64,000 bases of DNA from Syntrophobacterales bacterium. GTDB taxonomy: Bacteria > Desulfobacterota > Desulfobaccia > Desulfobaccales > 0-14-0-80-60-11. The position numbers and the translations under genes are program-made. Location: contig JAGVAH010000082.1 in NCBI GenBank assembly GCA_020060385.1, positions 1 through 64,000 on the forward strand, in the 5' to 3' direction. A model generated the notes under the pieces. It worked only from the letters and a program-made list of their open reading frames with translations, did no database searches and had not been told where the DNA came from. Positions 8,135 through 16,183 of the stretch are shown here, in pieces. Position 1 is the stretch's first letter; every line of letters begins with the position of its first letter.

Positions 8135-8971
8135 CTACTCCTTCAAACGTGGGTCAATGGCCTCCCGGATGCCCTCCCCCAGGAGATTATAGCTCATTAC
8201 CGTCACCAGGATGGCCACCCCGGGAAAGAATGACAGCCACCAGGCGATCTCGATGTTGTCCTTGCCCAAGGTGAGGATGTTGCCCCAACTGGGGGTGGGG
8301 GGCTGCACCCCCAGGCCCAGGAAACTGAGGGCGCTCTCCACCAGGATGGCCCCGGCCACCCCCAGGGTGGCGGAGACCATCACCGGGGTCAGGGCGTTGG
8401 GCAGCAGGTGCCGCCACATGAGCCGGGCATCCGCAGCCCCCAGGGCCCGGGCCGCGACCACGAATTCCCGCTCCTTCAGGGAGAGAAACTCCGCCCGCAC
8501 CAGCCGGGCCACCCCCATCCAGCCGGTGAGGCCGATGACCACCATGATGTTCCAAATGCTGGGCCCCAAAACGGCGATGACCGCCAGGATCAGAAACAAG
8601 GTGGGGAAACAGAGCATCAGGTCCACCAGGCGCATCAGGGCCTGATCCACCCAACCCCCGTAATATCCGGCCAGCGCGCCCACCAGCAAGCCGATGAGGG
8701 TGCCGATGCCCACGGCCACAAACCCCACCAGCAGCGAGACCCGGGACCCGAAGATGATGCGGGACAGGACATCCCGGCCCAGGGTGTCGGTGCCCAGGAG
8801 GTGCTCCGCACTGGGGGGCATGAGCACCTCCTTAAGGTCGATGAAGTTGGGGTCGTAGGGGGCCAGCCAGGGCGCGGCCAGGGCCACCACCACCATCCCG
8901 GCCACCAGGACCAGGCCGCTCATGGCCAGGCGATTGCGCCGGAAGCGCGCCCAGAATTCGCGTTTTATCAT
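8135..8971 (-). CDS. Dipeptide/oligopeptide ABC transporter permease, DppC/OppC type
   Basis: 278 residues with an N-terminal TM helix (RLAMSGLVLVAGMVVVALAAPWLAPYDP), the OppC_N signature HLLGTDTLGRDVLSRIIFGSRVS and the permease loop EREFVVAARALGAADARLMWRHLLPNALTPVMV that contacts the ATPase. It works in the inner membrane as the partner of the DppB/OppB-type protein encoded at 9777-10751. A two-gene HEPN/nucleotidyltransferase module separates the two permease genes. No substrate-binding protein or ATPase gene is in the window, so the substrate cannot be deduced. Confidence 0.9.
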   Translation of the reverse strand: MIKREFWARFRRNRLAMSGLVLVAGMVVVALAAPWLAPYDPNFIDLKEVLMPPSAEHLLGTDTLGRDVLSRIIFGSRVSLLVGFVAVGIGTLIGLLVGALAGYYGGWVDQALMRLVDLMLCFPTLFLILAVIAVLGPSIWNIMVVIGLTGWMGVARLVRAEFLSLKEREFVVAARALGAADARLMWRHLLPNALTPVMVSATLGVAGAILVESALSFLGLGVQPPTPSWGNILTLGKDNIEIAWWLSFFPGVAILVTVMSYNLLGEGIREAIDPRLKE

Positions 8972-9004
8972 AGCGTCTTGTCTTTGCGTCTTGGGGTGAG
9001 ATCC

Positions 9005-9415
9005 TTAATGCCCAGAGACGCTATTAGAAAGCCGTTCCCGAATGGCCTCATAGACAAGGCCCGCGACTCGGCGGTATTCCTTTACTTCCTCCAGTGGCGG
9101 AACCGGGGCGTCACCGGGATAACGGAATTCCCAGGCAAATATTGTCAGGTCCCTGGCGGGCTCCAAGAATTCTTTCAATCCTTGGTCCAAAGCTTCACAA
9201 GCCATAGCCAGTTCGTCCAAATCGTGGGTCTTGCGAAAAATCCGGTCGTGGGCGGCAAGAAACCCCTTCATGTACTTCTCGGCAGCCTGCTGGCAGTGGA
9301 ATAATGCGTCTTCGAGGAAAGGGGGCGTAGCCGCCAAATCCAGGTCCGCGCCCCGAAGATCGTCGGCCGCCTTTTTTAGCCAGGATTTCACTTCTGCCAG
9401 TTGCTCAGGATGCAT
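9005..9415 (-). CDS. HEPN-domain protein (toxin-like half of MNT/HEPN pair)
   Basis: 136 residues, all-helical, with the HEPN family pattern: AEVKSWLKKAADDLRGA at the start, ALFHCQQAAEKYMKGFLAAH in the middle and an R-x5-H arrangement at Arg58/His64 (RIFRKTH), the proposed ribonuclease motif of HEPN toxins. It overlaps the nucleotidyltransferase gene by 11 bases. Such pairs act as toxin-antitoxin or RNA-metabolism modules in known cases. The PF05168-like subgroup often lacks activity, so toxicity is not assured. Confidence 0.82.
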   Translation of the reverse strand: MHPEQLAEVKSWLKKAADDLRGADLDLAATPPFLEDALFHCQQAAEKYMKGFLAAHDRIFRKTHDLDELAMACEALDQGLKEFLEPARDLTIFAWEFRYPGDAPVPPLEEVKEYRRVAGLVYEAIRERLSNSVSGH

Positions 9416-9719
9416 AAAGAAGCATTCCTTCCCGGGACACCGTAGCCGCCAAGGAACAAATTACCGTCCTTTTTGCCTCGAATTCTTCCCGGGTCATGAC
9501 AATAACCTCTTTGGAGACGCCCAGGCCGCAAAGCGCCCGGAAGGCCTCCTGGTCCCGGCGATATCGGGGCAGGGATGAGGCGTGAACCACCATGAGCAGG
9601 TCATAGTCGCTATCCTCACGAGCCTCTCCTCTGACTCGAGAGCCATAGAGATATATGGCCTCAGGCTTGAAGGCGGCCACTAAACGGGAGACTATCTCGG
9701 TTAAGATGGGGTCTTCCAT
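9405..9719 (-). CDS. MNT-type nucleotidyltransferase (antitoxin-like half)
   Basis: 104 residues with the minimal nucleotidyltransferase signature GSRVRG-x5-SDYDLLMVV (residues 26-45; Gly-Ser plus two metal-binding Asp at 38 and 40) and a third acidic position in a C-terminal strand (KEVIVMTREEFE). In characterised MntA/HepT pairs the nucleotidyltransferase AMPylates the HEPN toxin. The ATG at 9719 is 8 bases from AAGGAGG; the ATG at 9725 is an alternative only 2 bases from it. The module sits inside a peptide-transporter operon, probably by insertion. Confidence 0.85.
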   Translation of the reverse strand: MEDPILTEIVSRLVAAFKPEAIYLYGSRVRGEAREDSDYDLLMVVHASSLPRYRRDQEAFRALCGLGVSKEVIVMTREEFEAKRTVICSLAATVSREGMLLYAS

Positions 9720-9776
9720 AGCCATGTCCTCCTTAGAGACAACAGGCAAGAAAACTTTAATTTCTCTCCAATCCTA

Positions 9777-10751
9777 CTACCCCGCCCGGATCCGGGGGTC
9801 CACCAAGGCGTAGCTCACGTCCGCCAGGAGGTTGCCCAGCAGGGTGAGGAGCGCGCCGATGACCAGTTCTCCCATGACCAGGGGGTAGTCCCGGGCCATG
9901 ACCGCGCCGTAGAAGAGTTGTCCCATGCCGGGGATGGCGAAGATGGACTCAAAGATGACGCTGCCGCCGATGAGGCCCGGGAGGCTCAACCCCAACATGG
10001 TGACCACCGGCAGCAGGGCGTTGCGCAGGGCGTGCTTGAAAATGACGGTGCGCTCCGGCAGGCCCTTGGCCCGGGCGGTGGTGATGTAATCCTGGCGAAT
10101 GACCTCCAGCATGCTGCCCCGCATGTAGCGGGACATGCCGGCCAGGCCCATGAAGGCCGCGCCCAGCACCGGCAGGGTCACGTGGGCCGCCAGGTCCTGG
10201 ACCTTTTGCCAGAAGGTGAATTGGGAAAATTGCAGGGAAGTCAACCCGGAGATGGGCAGCCAGTCCAGATAGACGCCGAAGAACAAGATCAGGAGCAGGG
10301 CCAGCCAGAAACTGGGCATGGCAAAGCCGAAGAAGACCAGGATGGTGGTGGCCTTGTCAAACCAGGAATGGGCCCGGTACGCGGCCAGCACCCCCATGGG
10401 CACGGCCACCGCCAGGATGATGATCAGGCTCAAAAGATTGAGGCCCAAGGTGATGCCGATGCGCTCCTTGATCTTGTCCCACACCGGGCGGCGGTCCGGG
10501 GAGAATGAACGGCCGAAGTCCAGGAAGGCCATGCGTTTGAGCCAGTCCCAATATTGGATATACAGGGGCTTGTCCAGGCCGTAGATTTCCTTGAGGCGCT
10601 TTTGGGCCTCCAGGGAGGCCTTGGGGTTCATGGTGGTCTGCAGTTCCACGGGCGTGCCCGGGGCCAGGTGAATGACAGTGAAGGAGACCAGGGTGATCCC
10701 CAGGAGCATGGGGAGCATGATGATTAGGCGCTTGGTCAGGTAAAGCCACAT
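9777..10751 (-). CDS. Dipeptide/oligopeptide ABC transporter permease, DppB/OppB type
   Basis: 324 residues with the classic N-terminus ([21 protein letters not shown], then VIHLAPGTP), six predicted TM helices and the EAA-like loop [33 protein letters not shown]. The ending [14 protein letters not shown] is also typical. It pairs with the DppC-type permease downstream to form the membrane channel of a peptide- or nickel-type importer. The gene begins 40 bases after rpe on the same strand without a clear ribosome site. The cognate ATPases and binding protein must lie elsewhere. Confidence 0.9.
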   Translation of the reverse strand: MWLYLTKRLIIMLPMLLGITLVSFTVIHLAPGTPVELQTTMNPKASLEAQKRLKEIYGLDKPLYIQYWDWLKRMAFLDFGRSFSPDRRPVWDKIKERIGITLGLNLLSLIIILAVAVPMGVLAAYRAHSWFDKATTILVFFGFAMPSFWLALLLILFFGVYLDWLPISGLTSLQFSQFTFWQKVQDLAAHVTLPVLGAAFMGLAGMSRYMRGSMLEVIRQDYITTARAKGLPERTVIFKHALRNALLPVVTMLGLSLPGLIGGSVIFESIFAIPGMGQLFYGAVMARDYPLVMGELVIGALLTLLGNLLADVSYALVDPRIRAG

Positions 10752-10791
10752 AGGGATTAGGGGATGAGCCTGTACTTACCGAATCTTGCTA

Positions 10792-11463
10792 TTATTTTCC
10801 TTTGAGGGCCTTATCGATCTGCTGGCGCAGCTCTTTTATGGCCTGGCCATAGTCCTTGGCCCCGAAGATGGCGGTGCCCGCCACAAAGACGTCGGCCCCG
10901 GCCTGGGCCACAGCCCCTATGGTCTTTGCGTTTATCCCCCCGTCCACCTCGATCTTCACCTTCAGCCCCCGGGAGTCGATCATCTCCCGGAGTCGGCGGA
11001 TCTTGGGAAGCGCCGCGGGAATGAAGCTCTGTCCCCCGAAGCCCGGGTTGACGCTCATAACCAGGACCATGTCCAGATACTCCAGCACGTATTCCACCTC
11101 ATCCGGGGGGGTGGCGGGGTTGAGCACTGCCCCGGCCTGGCACCCGGCCTGGCGGATCTGCTCTAAGACGCGGTGCAGATGGATGCAGGCCTCCGCCTGC
11201 ACGGTAATCATCTGGGCCCCGGCCGCGGCAAAGTCGTCGATATAACGCTCCGGCTGGGAGATCATCAGGTGCACGTCGAAGGTCAGGGGGGTATAGGAAC
11301 GCAGGCATTTGATCACCGGCGGCCCCAGGGTGATATTGGGAACGAAGTGGCCGTCCATCACGTCGATATGGATCCAATCCGCGCCCACCGCGGTGATCTC
11401 TTTAATCTCCTCCCCCATGCGGGCGAAATCCGCGGACAGAATCGAAGGCGCGATCAGGGCCAT
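10792..11463 (-). CDS. rpe: Ribulose-phosphate 3-epimerase
   Basis: 223 residues, normal length, TIM barrel. All family motifs are visible: [27 protein letters not shown] (metal-binding His and Asp), [25 protein letters not shown] and EVDGGIN (second catalytic Asp). It interconverts ribulose-5-phosphate and xylulose-5-phosphate in the pentose phosphate pathway. AAGGAGAAC lies upstream of the ATG. It is the first gene of a minus-strand run continuing into the permease genes. Confidence 0.95.
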   Translation of the reverse strand: MALIAPSILSADFARMGEEIKEITAVGADWIHIDVMDGHFVPNITLGPPVIKCLRSYTPLTFDVHLMISQPERYIDDFAAAGAQMITVQAEACIHLHRVLEQIRQAGCQAGAVLNPATPPDEVEYVLEYLDMVLVMSVNPGFGGQSFIPAALPKIRRLREMIDSRGLKVKIEVDGGINAKTIGAVAQAGADVFVAGTAIFGAKDYGQAIKELRQQIDKALKGK

Positions 11464-11536
11464 GCTTACGTTCTCCTTCTGTTGAATTCTTCCGCTTTAA
11501 ATTAGCTCATTTAACCGGGGGATGCAACCGGACAGA

Positions 11537-11671
11537 ATAGTTCAAAGTTCAAGGTTCAAAGTTCAAAGTTGGTCTGTGCCCACCGCCATCTTGACACCAT
11601 CGCCATACTTCCTTTATCTTGATTGTCGTTCTGATATGGAAATTTTCTTAACCTTGAACCTTGAACTATTT
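11537..11671. repeat. Family B repeat (TTCAAAG arms), copy 1
   Basis: The left arm is a run of the heptad-like unit TTCAAAGTTCAAGGTTCAAAG starting at AATAG, and the right arm is its inverse, AACCTTGAACCTTGAACTATT. About 75 bases of unrelated DNA lie between. It separates the divergent rpe and dtd genes and ends immediately before the dtd ribosome site. Other copies are at 46.3 and 48.7-49.0 kb. Confidence 0.8.
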
Positions 11672-11682
11672 TCGGAGGCGCA

Positions 11683-12132
11683 ATGCGGGCGGTGGTGCAG
11701 CGGGTGAAGGAGGCCTGGGTATTGATCGAGGGGGAAGAGGTGGCTAGAATCGGCCCGGGCCTGTTGATTCTGGCGGGGGTGGCCGCGGGGGACGGCCCTG
11801 AGGACGTGGCCCATATGGCCCAGAAGCTGGCCCACCTCAGGGTCTTTGGCGCCGAAGGCAAGTTGATGCACCTTTCCCTGGTGGACCTCCAGGCCGAGGC
11901 CCTGCTGGTTTCCCAATTCACCATTTTGGGCGACTGCCGCAAAGGCCGGCGTCCTTCCTTTGAGCACGCGGCCCCCCCGGAGATGGCGGAGAGGCTTTAC
12001 GAAGACCTGGCCGCGGCCCTGGCGGGGTACGGCATAAAAGTCGCCACCGGGCGTTTCCGCCAAATGATGGAAGTGGGCCTGATCAACGACGGCCCCGTCA
12101 CCCTGCTCCTGGACAGCAAGAAGGTGTTTTGA
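11683..12132 (+). CDS. dtd: D-aminoacyl-tRNA deacylase
   Basis: 149 residues, standard DTD length. The two active-site signatures are present: SQFTILGDCRKGRRPSF (SQxT motif) and NDGPVTLLLD (the GP cis-proline motif that excludes L-amino acids). The enzyme removes D-amino acids, and glycine mischarged on tRNA-Ala, from tRNA. CGGAGG precedes the ATG by 4 bases and directly follows a repeat arm, so the repeat forms the 5' leader. Confidence 0.95.
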   Translation: MRAVVQRVKEAWVLIEGEEVARIGPGLLILAGVAAGDGPEDVAHMAQKLAHLRVFGAEGKLMHLSLVDLQAEALLVSQFTILGDCRKGRRPSFEHAAPPEMAERLYEDLAAALAGYGIKVATGRFRQMMEVGLINDGPVTLLLDSKKVF

Positions 12133-12451
12133 AATAATAGTAGATGGGGGAAGGAGCACAGGCGTCCCGCCTGTGGCCCTCGCTGCCCTCCACCCCCCTC
12201 TTCCCCAACCAGCATATTGTTATCTGGAGAGAGGTTAAGCTGCTGCCACTGCGCGGCAATGGGGCCATTAAAAAGGGGCTTGGGGTGAGCGTCCTGGCTT
12301 CCCGCCAATGGGACATCACCCCCCCTCCCCTCTTGCCCCGTCCCCATCTTTTTTCCCTAATTTTATCCGGAATATATTGACTCAAGCCCGCAATAGGAGG
12401 GTGATTTGGTCTTGACAAAAACCGGATGCCGGGATAGAAAAATCGCTTGGG
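12133..12451. other. Intergenic region between dtd and tRNA-Phe
   Basis: No gene is seen. The first part contains a short palindrome, CAGGCGTCCCGCCTG (about 12160-12175), of the kind scattered between genes in many environmental bacteria, then C-rich low-complexity DNA. The last 40 bases hold the tRNA promoter. Confidence 0.5.
12412..12440 (+). promoter_or_regulatory. Sigma-70-type promoter of tRNA-Phe
   Basis: TTGACA at 12412-12417 is a perfect -35 box. TAGAAA or ATAGAA at about 12434-12440 gives a weak -10 box at 16-17 bases spacing. The expected start point falls a few bases before the mature tRNA 5' end. Confidence 0.55.
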
Positions 12452-12527
<76 letters not shown>

Positions 12528-13265
12528 ATGATCCCGCCACACCTAGCCACTACGTGCCAGCCCCGCGGATCACCACTGGCCGTTGCGCCTCCCCCCAGAA
12601 AACTGAATCATGAAAATTATCCGGACTCGGGGAACATCATAGTCCCACAGATTTATTCCTATACCCCCCTGCCCTCCCCGCATCCTCCCATAGTTAAAAA
12701 TCCTTATTAAAATAACCAACAATTCCCAACGCCAATTAGGTTCCACCGATTTGAGCCGTTGCAGTGACAAAAATTAGCATTAGCAGTTAGCTCCATAAGA
12801 AAGATGGTGAAATTTAAAAAATAAAGAAAAAAATTCTTTTTTAGTGAAACTTATGCTATCCTGCCTCTGACAAAAATGTTGGTTTTCCAGGCGAACCTTT
12901 CTGGGGGAGACAAGAAAGGAGCCTGGAATTCCGGGGCAGGCCGAGTCAAGGCATCACCGATTACTTGAAAAGGAAACCATTCCGAGAGACGGGAGGGTAT
13001 TGCCTTCCCAAGAACCTTCCGGGATGGAGGCGGCACCACCTGATCAAGAAAATTGGTGGCGCCACCCGCACGGCCGCGCAGCTAAAGCCGCCAGGGATGG
13101 AGGCGCAGCTTGGCTGGGTGCCCCCTCAGCCTGGTCCACAGCCAGAACCAGGTGGGTAAGTAGAGGAGGGAAATCAGCCTTTTTTTCTTGGAGGTCTAAT
13201 ACCTAAATTATCTCTGGTCATCCGGCAGTTTCAATTTGGATTTTGCTGTGATTAAGGGGGGGACT
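12528..13265. other. 738-base gene-free region with strong secondary-structure potential
   Basis: No open frame has plausible coding character. The first half is AT-rich. From about 12885 to 13160 the DNA becomes GC-rich and rich in hairpins: TCCAGGCGAACCTTTCT pairs with AGAAAGGAGCCTGGA, GGTGGCGCCACC is self-complementary, CCTGGT...ACCAGG closes another stem, and GGGATGGAGGCG occurs twice (about 13021 and 13092). This could be the structured leader of the outer-membrane protein gene at 13266 or an independent small RNA. Confidence 0.45.
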
Positions 13266-14726
13266 ATGAAGAGCAAAATCATTCGCACAAGTTTCTGGAA
13301 AACACTCCTGTCTGTTCTGATTGCCAACCTGTCACTATTGATGATGATGGGCATCGTCAGCACCGCCTGGGCCAATGAGGCGGGGGAAATCTTCCTGGCC
13401 CGGGGCACCAAGCTTTATCTGGATGGCAAGCACCTCGCGGCCAAAGAACAATTCTCCCAGGGCGTCAAGGCTGATCCCGAGAATGCGGAGATCTGGGCCG
13501 CCCTGGGTTCCACCAATATATCCCTTAAAGACTACCCGGCCGCCAAAGAAGCCCTCACCAAGGCCATCGCCCTTAATCCGGAAGTGCCCCGGGGAAAGAT
13601 GTTCCTGGGAGTAACCTGCTATTATCAGGGCAACCTGGTGGAGGCCAAACGCCTGCTCCAGGAAGCCAAGGCGATAAACCCCAACGATGCCATGGCCCGT
13701 TACTATTTGGCGCTGTTGGCCTCCCATGCCCAACAACCCCAAGAGGCCCTGCAGGAGCTGGAAATAGGCATATCTTTAGATCCGACCCATAGCCCGGGGT
13801 TTAGAAGCGCCGTCCAGGCGGCCCAAGCGCCCATGGCGGCCGCCAGGCCATACGGCATTGCCCTCACCAGCGGCATTGAATATGATGACAATGTCAAAGT
13901 CCTGCCGGATAATATCTCGGCAGTGGGCCAGGCGAATTTCGGGGGACAATACAAGGGGCACAAGGCCGATTGGCGCACTCCTGTAATTATCAGGGCTTAT
14001 TATGAACCGCTGCGAACTCCCACCACTACCATGGGAGTCCGTTATTATAGCTATGTGGGACTCAATTATTATCTGGACAATTTCAATAACTATGAGCAAT
14101 ATGGGGAACTTTATTTAAAGTATCAATTTAACCGGTTAACCATCAATCCCTTCTATATTTTCGATTACACCTGGGTGGGGGGCCAACCCTGGGCCATGTT
14201 CAACGACGTGGGCCTGCGGCTGACCCTGCAGGAGACCTCGTGGCTCACCGGGGACCTGGTGTACATGTTCAAGGCCCAGGATTACAAGTGGTTGAGATCC
14301 TATAATCTGCCTTGGCAGATTCACCGGGATGGCTATGTGAATCAAGTGGGTTTTTTCCAAACCGTCAAGTTGCCAAAAGCGACGGTTAGGGCCGGATTTT
14401 ATTGGGAACGGGAAGTTGCCAGCGGTCCCAATTGGACCCAAAATATCTACCATTTCCCCATCGAAGGCACCCTGAATTTGCCCTGGCAGATTAGCGCTTA
14501 CGGTTATTTTGAATACGCCTATGGCGCCTATTCGAATCAAGATTATCTTTATCAGAAACGTCGCCGTGACAATCTGTTCACGGTAATCGCCCAGCTGCGC
14601 CGACCCATTACCACCTGGGCCACCGCGGTGGCGATGTACACGCATTCCAATAATGATGGCTGCAACATTGGAGATTACCGGTACCATCGCAACATCTACT
14701 CTTTGTTGCTCCAGCTTCACTATTAA
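13266..14726 (+). CDS. TPR / beta-barrel outer-membrane protein
   Basis: 486 residues: signal peptide (about 1-37), an N-terminal TPR domain to about residue 185 (GTKLYLDGKHLAAKEQFSQG, WAALGSTNISLKDYPAAKEA, ARYYLALLASHAQQPQEAL), then a Tyr-, Trp- and Asn-rich part with alternating hydrophobic residues that ends LLLQLHY. A terminal aromatic residue after alternating strands is the BAM-recognised ending of an outer-membrane barrel. The layout recalls Slam/DUF560-like proteins. The start ATG at 13266 follows a G-run. The FecR-domain gene begins 34 bases downstream, so the two probably act together in the envelope. GC content drops in the barrel half. Confidence 0.78.
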   Translation: MKSKIIRTSFWKTLLSVLIANLSLLMMMGIVSTAWANEAGEIFLARGTKLYLDGKHLAAKEQFSQGVKADPENAEIWAALGSTNISLKDYPAAKEALTKAIALNPEVPRGKMFLGVTCYYQGNLVEAKRLLQEAKAINPNDAMARYYLALLASHAQQPQEALQELEIGISLDPTHSPGFRSAVQAAQAPMAAARPYGIALTSGIEYDDNVKVLPDNISAVGQANFGGQYKGHKADWRTPVIIRAYYEPLRTPTTTMGVRYYSYVGLNYYLDNFNNYEQYGELYLKYQFNRLTINPFYIFDYTWVGGQPWAMFNDVGLRLTLQETSWLTGDLVYMFKAQDYKWLRSYNLPWQIHRDGYVNQVGFFQTVKLPKATVRAGFYWEREVASGPNWTQNIYHFPIEGTLNLPWQISAYGYFEYAYGAYSNQDYLYQKRRRDNLFTVIAQLRRPITTWATAVAMYTHSNNDGCNIGDYRYHRNIYSLLLQLHY

Positions 14727-14760
14727 TGGTCTCAGGGCCTGGTGAAAAGAGGTTTACGCC

Positions 14761-15636
14761 ATGAGGAAAAATTGCAAGACTTTTTGGTTGTGGGTAATCT
14801 GGGCTTCCCTGGCAGGAAGTTTAACCCTCGCCATTCCGGGGGTTCAGGCCCAGGAGAGGCAAGAAGTCGCCCAAATCATCGCCCTGGTGGGAACTGCCGA
14901 GATCAAGTCGCCCCCTGAAGCTCAGTTTCGCAAAGCCAAATTGAAGGATCCTCTCTATGCCCGGGACCAGGTGCGCACCTTGGAGAAATCCCGGGCCAAG
15001 CTCTTCTTTAAGGACGAAAGCATCTTGATGCTGGGAGAAAAGACCACCCTGGACATCTCCCAGTTCCAGATGGACAACCAGAACCGCCGGCAGAACGCCC
15101 TGTTCAAGGTCTTGTCGGGAACCATGCGCTTCATCATCCATAAATTTTATCAGGGTCTGCCACCGGGAGTGGAAGTTCAAGGCACCACTGCGGTCATGGG
15201 CGTCCGCGGCTCCGATTGTATCATTGAAGTCCACAGCCCTGACCTGTTTTTGAATATCGGCAAGTCCCCGGAATGGGTGAAGAGCCTCACCACCAATGAA
15301 ATCATCGACTTGCCCGCGGGAATTTGGGCCCGGGTTATGCCGGGCCTGCCTATAAAGACCGGCGCTATTTCTCCTGACATGAGGCAGAAATATATCAACC
15401 AGACCCAATCCGGACAGACGCAGTTGCCTGACCAGGTCAGTGCGCCATCACCGGCACTCATCACGGGTGGGCCAGAGGGCCTCGGGAATCCTCTGGTTCC
15501 TCAAGATAGCACCTACAGGGATCTGACCAGTCCCAGCGTAACAGGCGCGGGTGTGCAGCCAGCCCTGCCTTCTATTCATCATGGAGCGTCAACCCCAGGC
15601 ACGCCGCAACCGCCGCCAGGTGCAACACATAAATAA
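14761..15636 (+). CDS. Secreted FecR-domain protein
   Basis: 291 residues with a signal peptide (cleavage near GVQAQ) and a FecR domain at about residues 40-165: ALVGTAEIKSP, VRTLEKSRAKLFFKDESILMLGEKTTLDI and GTTAVMGVRGSD are the family blocks. The C-terminal 120 residues are Pro/Gly/Thr-rich and unstructured. FecR domains in the periplasm usually sense or bind other envelope components; no sigma factor or TonB receptor is nearby, so iron signalling is unlikely. It forms an operon with the upstream TPR/barrel gene. Confidence 0.82.
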   Translation: MRKNCKTFWLWVIWASLAGSLTLAIPGVQAQERQEVAQIIALVGTAEIKSPPEAQFRKAKLKDPLYARDQVRTLEKSRAKLFFKDESILMLGEKTTLDISQFQMDNQNRRQNALFKVLSGTMRFIIHKFYQGLPPGVEVQGTTAVMGVRGSDCIIEVHSPDLFLNIGKSPEWVKSLTTNEIIDLPAGIWARVMPGLPIKTGAISPDMRQKYINQTQSGQTQLPDQVSAPSPALITGGPEGLGNPLVPQDSTYRDLTSPSVTGAGVQPALPSIHHGASTPGTPQPPPGATHK

Positions 15637-15681
15637 CCTGGCATCCAGGTTCAGCAGCAGCATTTTCTCCTCAGTATAATA

Positions 15682-15717
15682 AAAGACCCAGGGGCCTGAA
15701 AGGGCCCTTGGGTCTTT
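15682..15717 (+). terminator. Rho-independent terminator after the FecR gene
   Basis: A long stem, AAAGACCCAGGGGCC paired with GGGCCCTTGGGTCTTT around a TGAA loop, with A- and T-runs on both sides. It should work for the operon on the plus strand. Confidence 0.8.
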
Positions 15718-15762
15718 ACGTCCTCTGGTTCCATCCCGGTTCTTGTCGTCCATTCCTGAAAA

Positions 15763-16005
15763 AGCCAGAGAATTTCAGGCGGTGAACGATAAATACGCCC
15801 GGACCCGCCAAGCAATTCATTGACCGGATCAAGAAGAACGAAAGGGAACTGGGAAAGCCCTGGACGCCCCCAAAGCCGAGGAGGCCAAGATAAAAGCCGG
15901 GGTCTGCGCCGATCATGGCCGACTCCTGGAAACCGTCACGGCTCAGCGCCAGGAGGAGTTCCGGCTCCGGCCCCGGGGCAGCAGGGTAAGTCTATCTTGG
16001 CCTTA
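15763..16005 (+). pseudogene. Frameshifted coding remnant (unrecognised helical protein)
   Basis: Three overlapping short frames join into one plausible helical protein if two single-base frameshifts are allowed: EFQAVNDKYARTRQAI, then IDRIKKNERELGK, then KALDAPKAEEAKIKAG followed by HGRLLETVTAQRQEEF. Charge pattern and codon use stay coding-like across the joins (about 15816-15822 and 15850-15856). No start codon or ribosome site is seen. I do not recognise the family; it reads as a decayed gene or gene fragment. Confidence 0.5.
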
Positions 16006-16093
16006 AAAGGTGGCATAAGGAGATGTGGCAGCAGTACCAAAAGAGAGGGCAGAAATAGGGGGCAGGCTGCGTCCCAGAACGGCGGGAAACTGC

Positions 16094-16140
16094 AAGGGCG
16101 GGACCCCGCGGAGTGTCAGATCACCGGGGGACCCGCCCTT
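16094..16140 (-). terminator. Hairpin downstream of the lytic transglycosylase gene
   Basis: AAGGGCGGGACCCC and GGGGGACCCGCCCTT form a near-perfect inverted repeat about 45 bases past the minus-strand stop codon. It lacks a clear T-run, so it may stabilise the mRNA 3' end rather than terminate transcription. Confidence 0.5.
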
Positions 16141-16183
16141 GATGGTAACCACTTCCAAATAGCAGCCCCCTGGGGGGCCTAGT

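Noticed and set aside
8968-8998. Possible promoter or operator in GTCTTGTCTTTGCGTCTTGG before the OppC-type gene
   Set aside because: It matches a half-arm of repeat family A, so it is better explained as a repeat fragment.
13050-13130. A possible second GEMM riboswitch
   Set aside because: The segment GCAGCTAAAGCC...GGCTGGGTGCC is only loosely similar; the GNRA hairpin and the GGCAAACC entry strand are missing.
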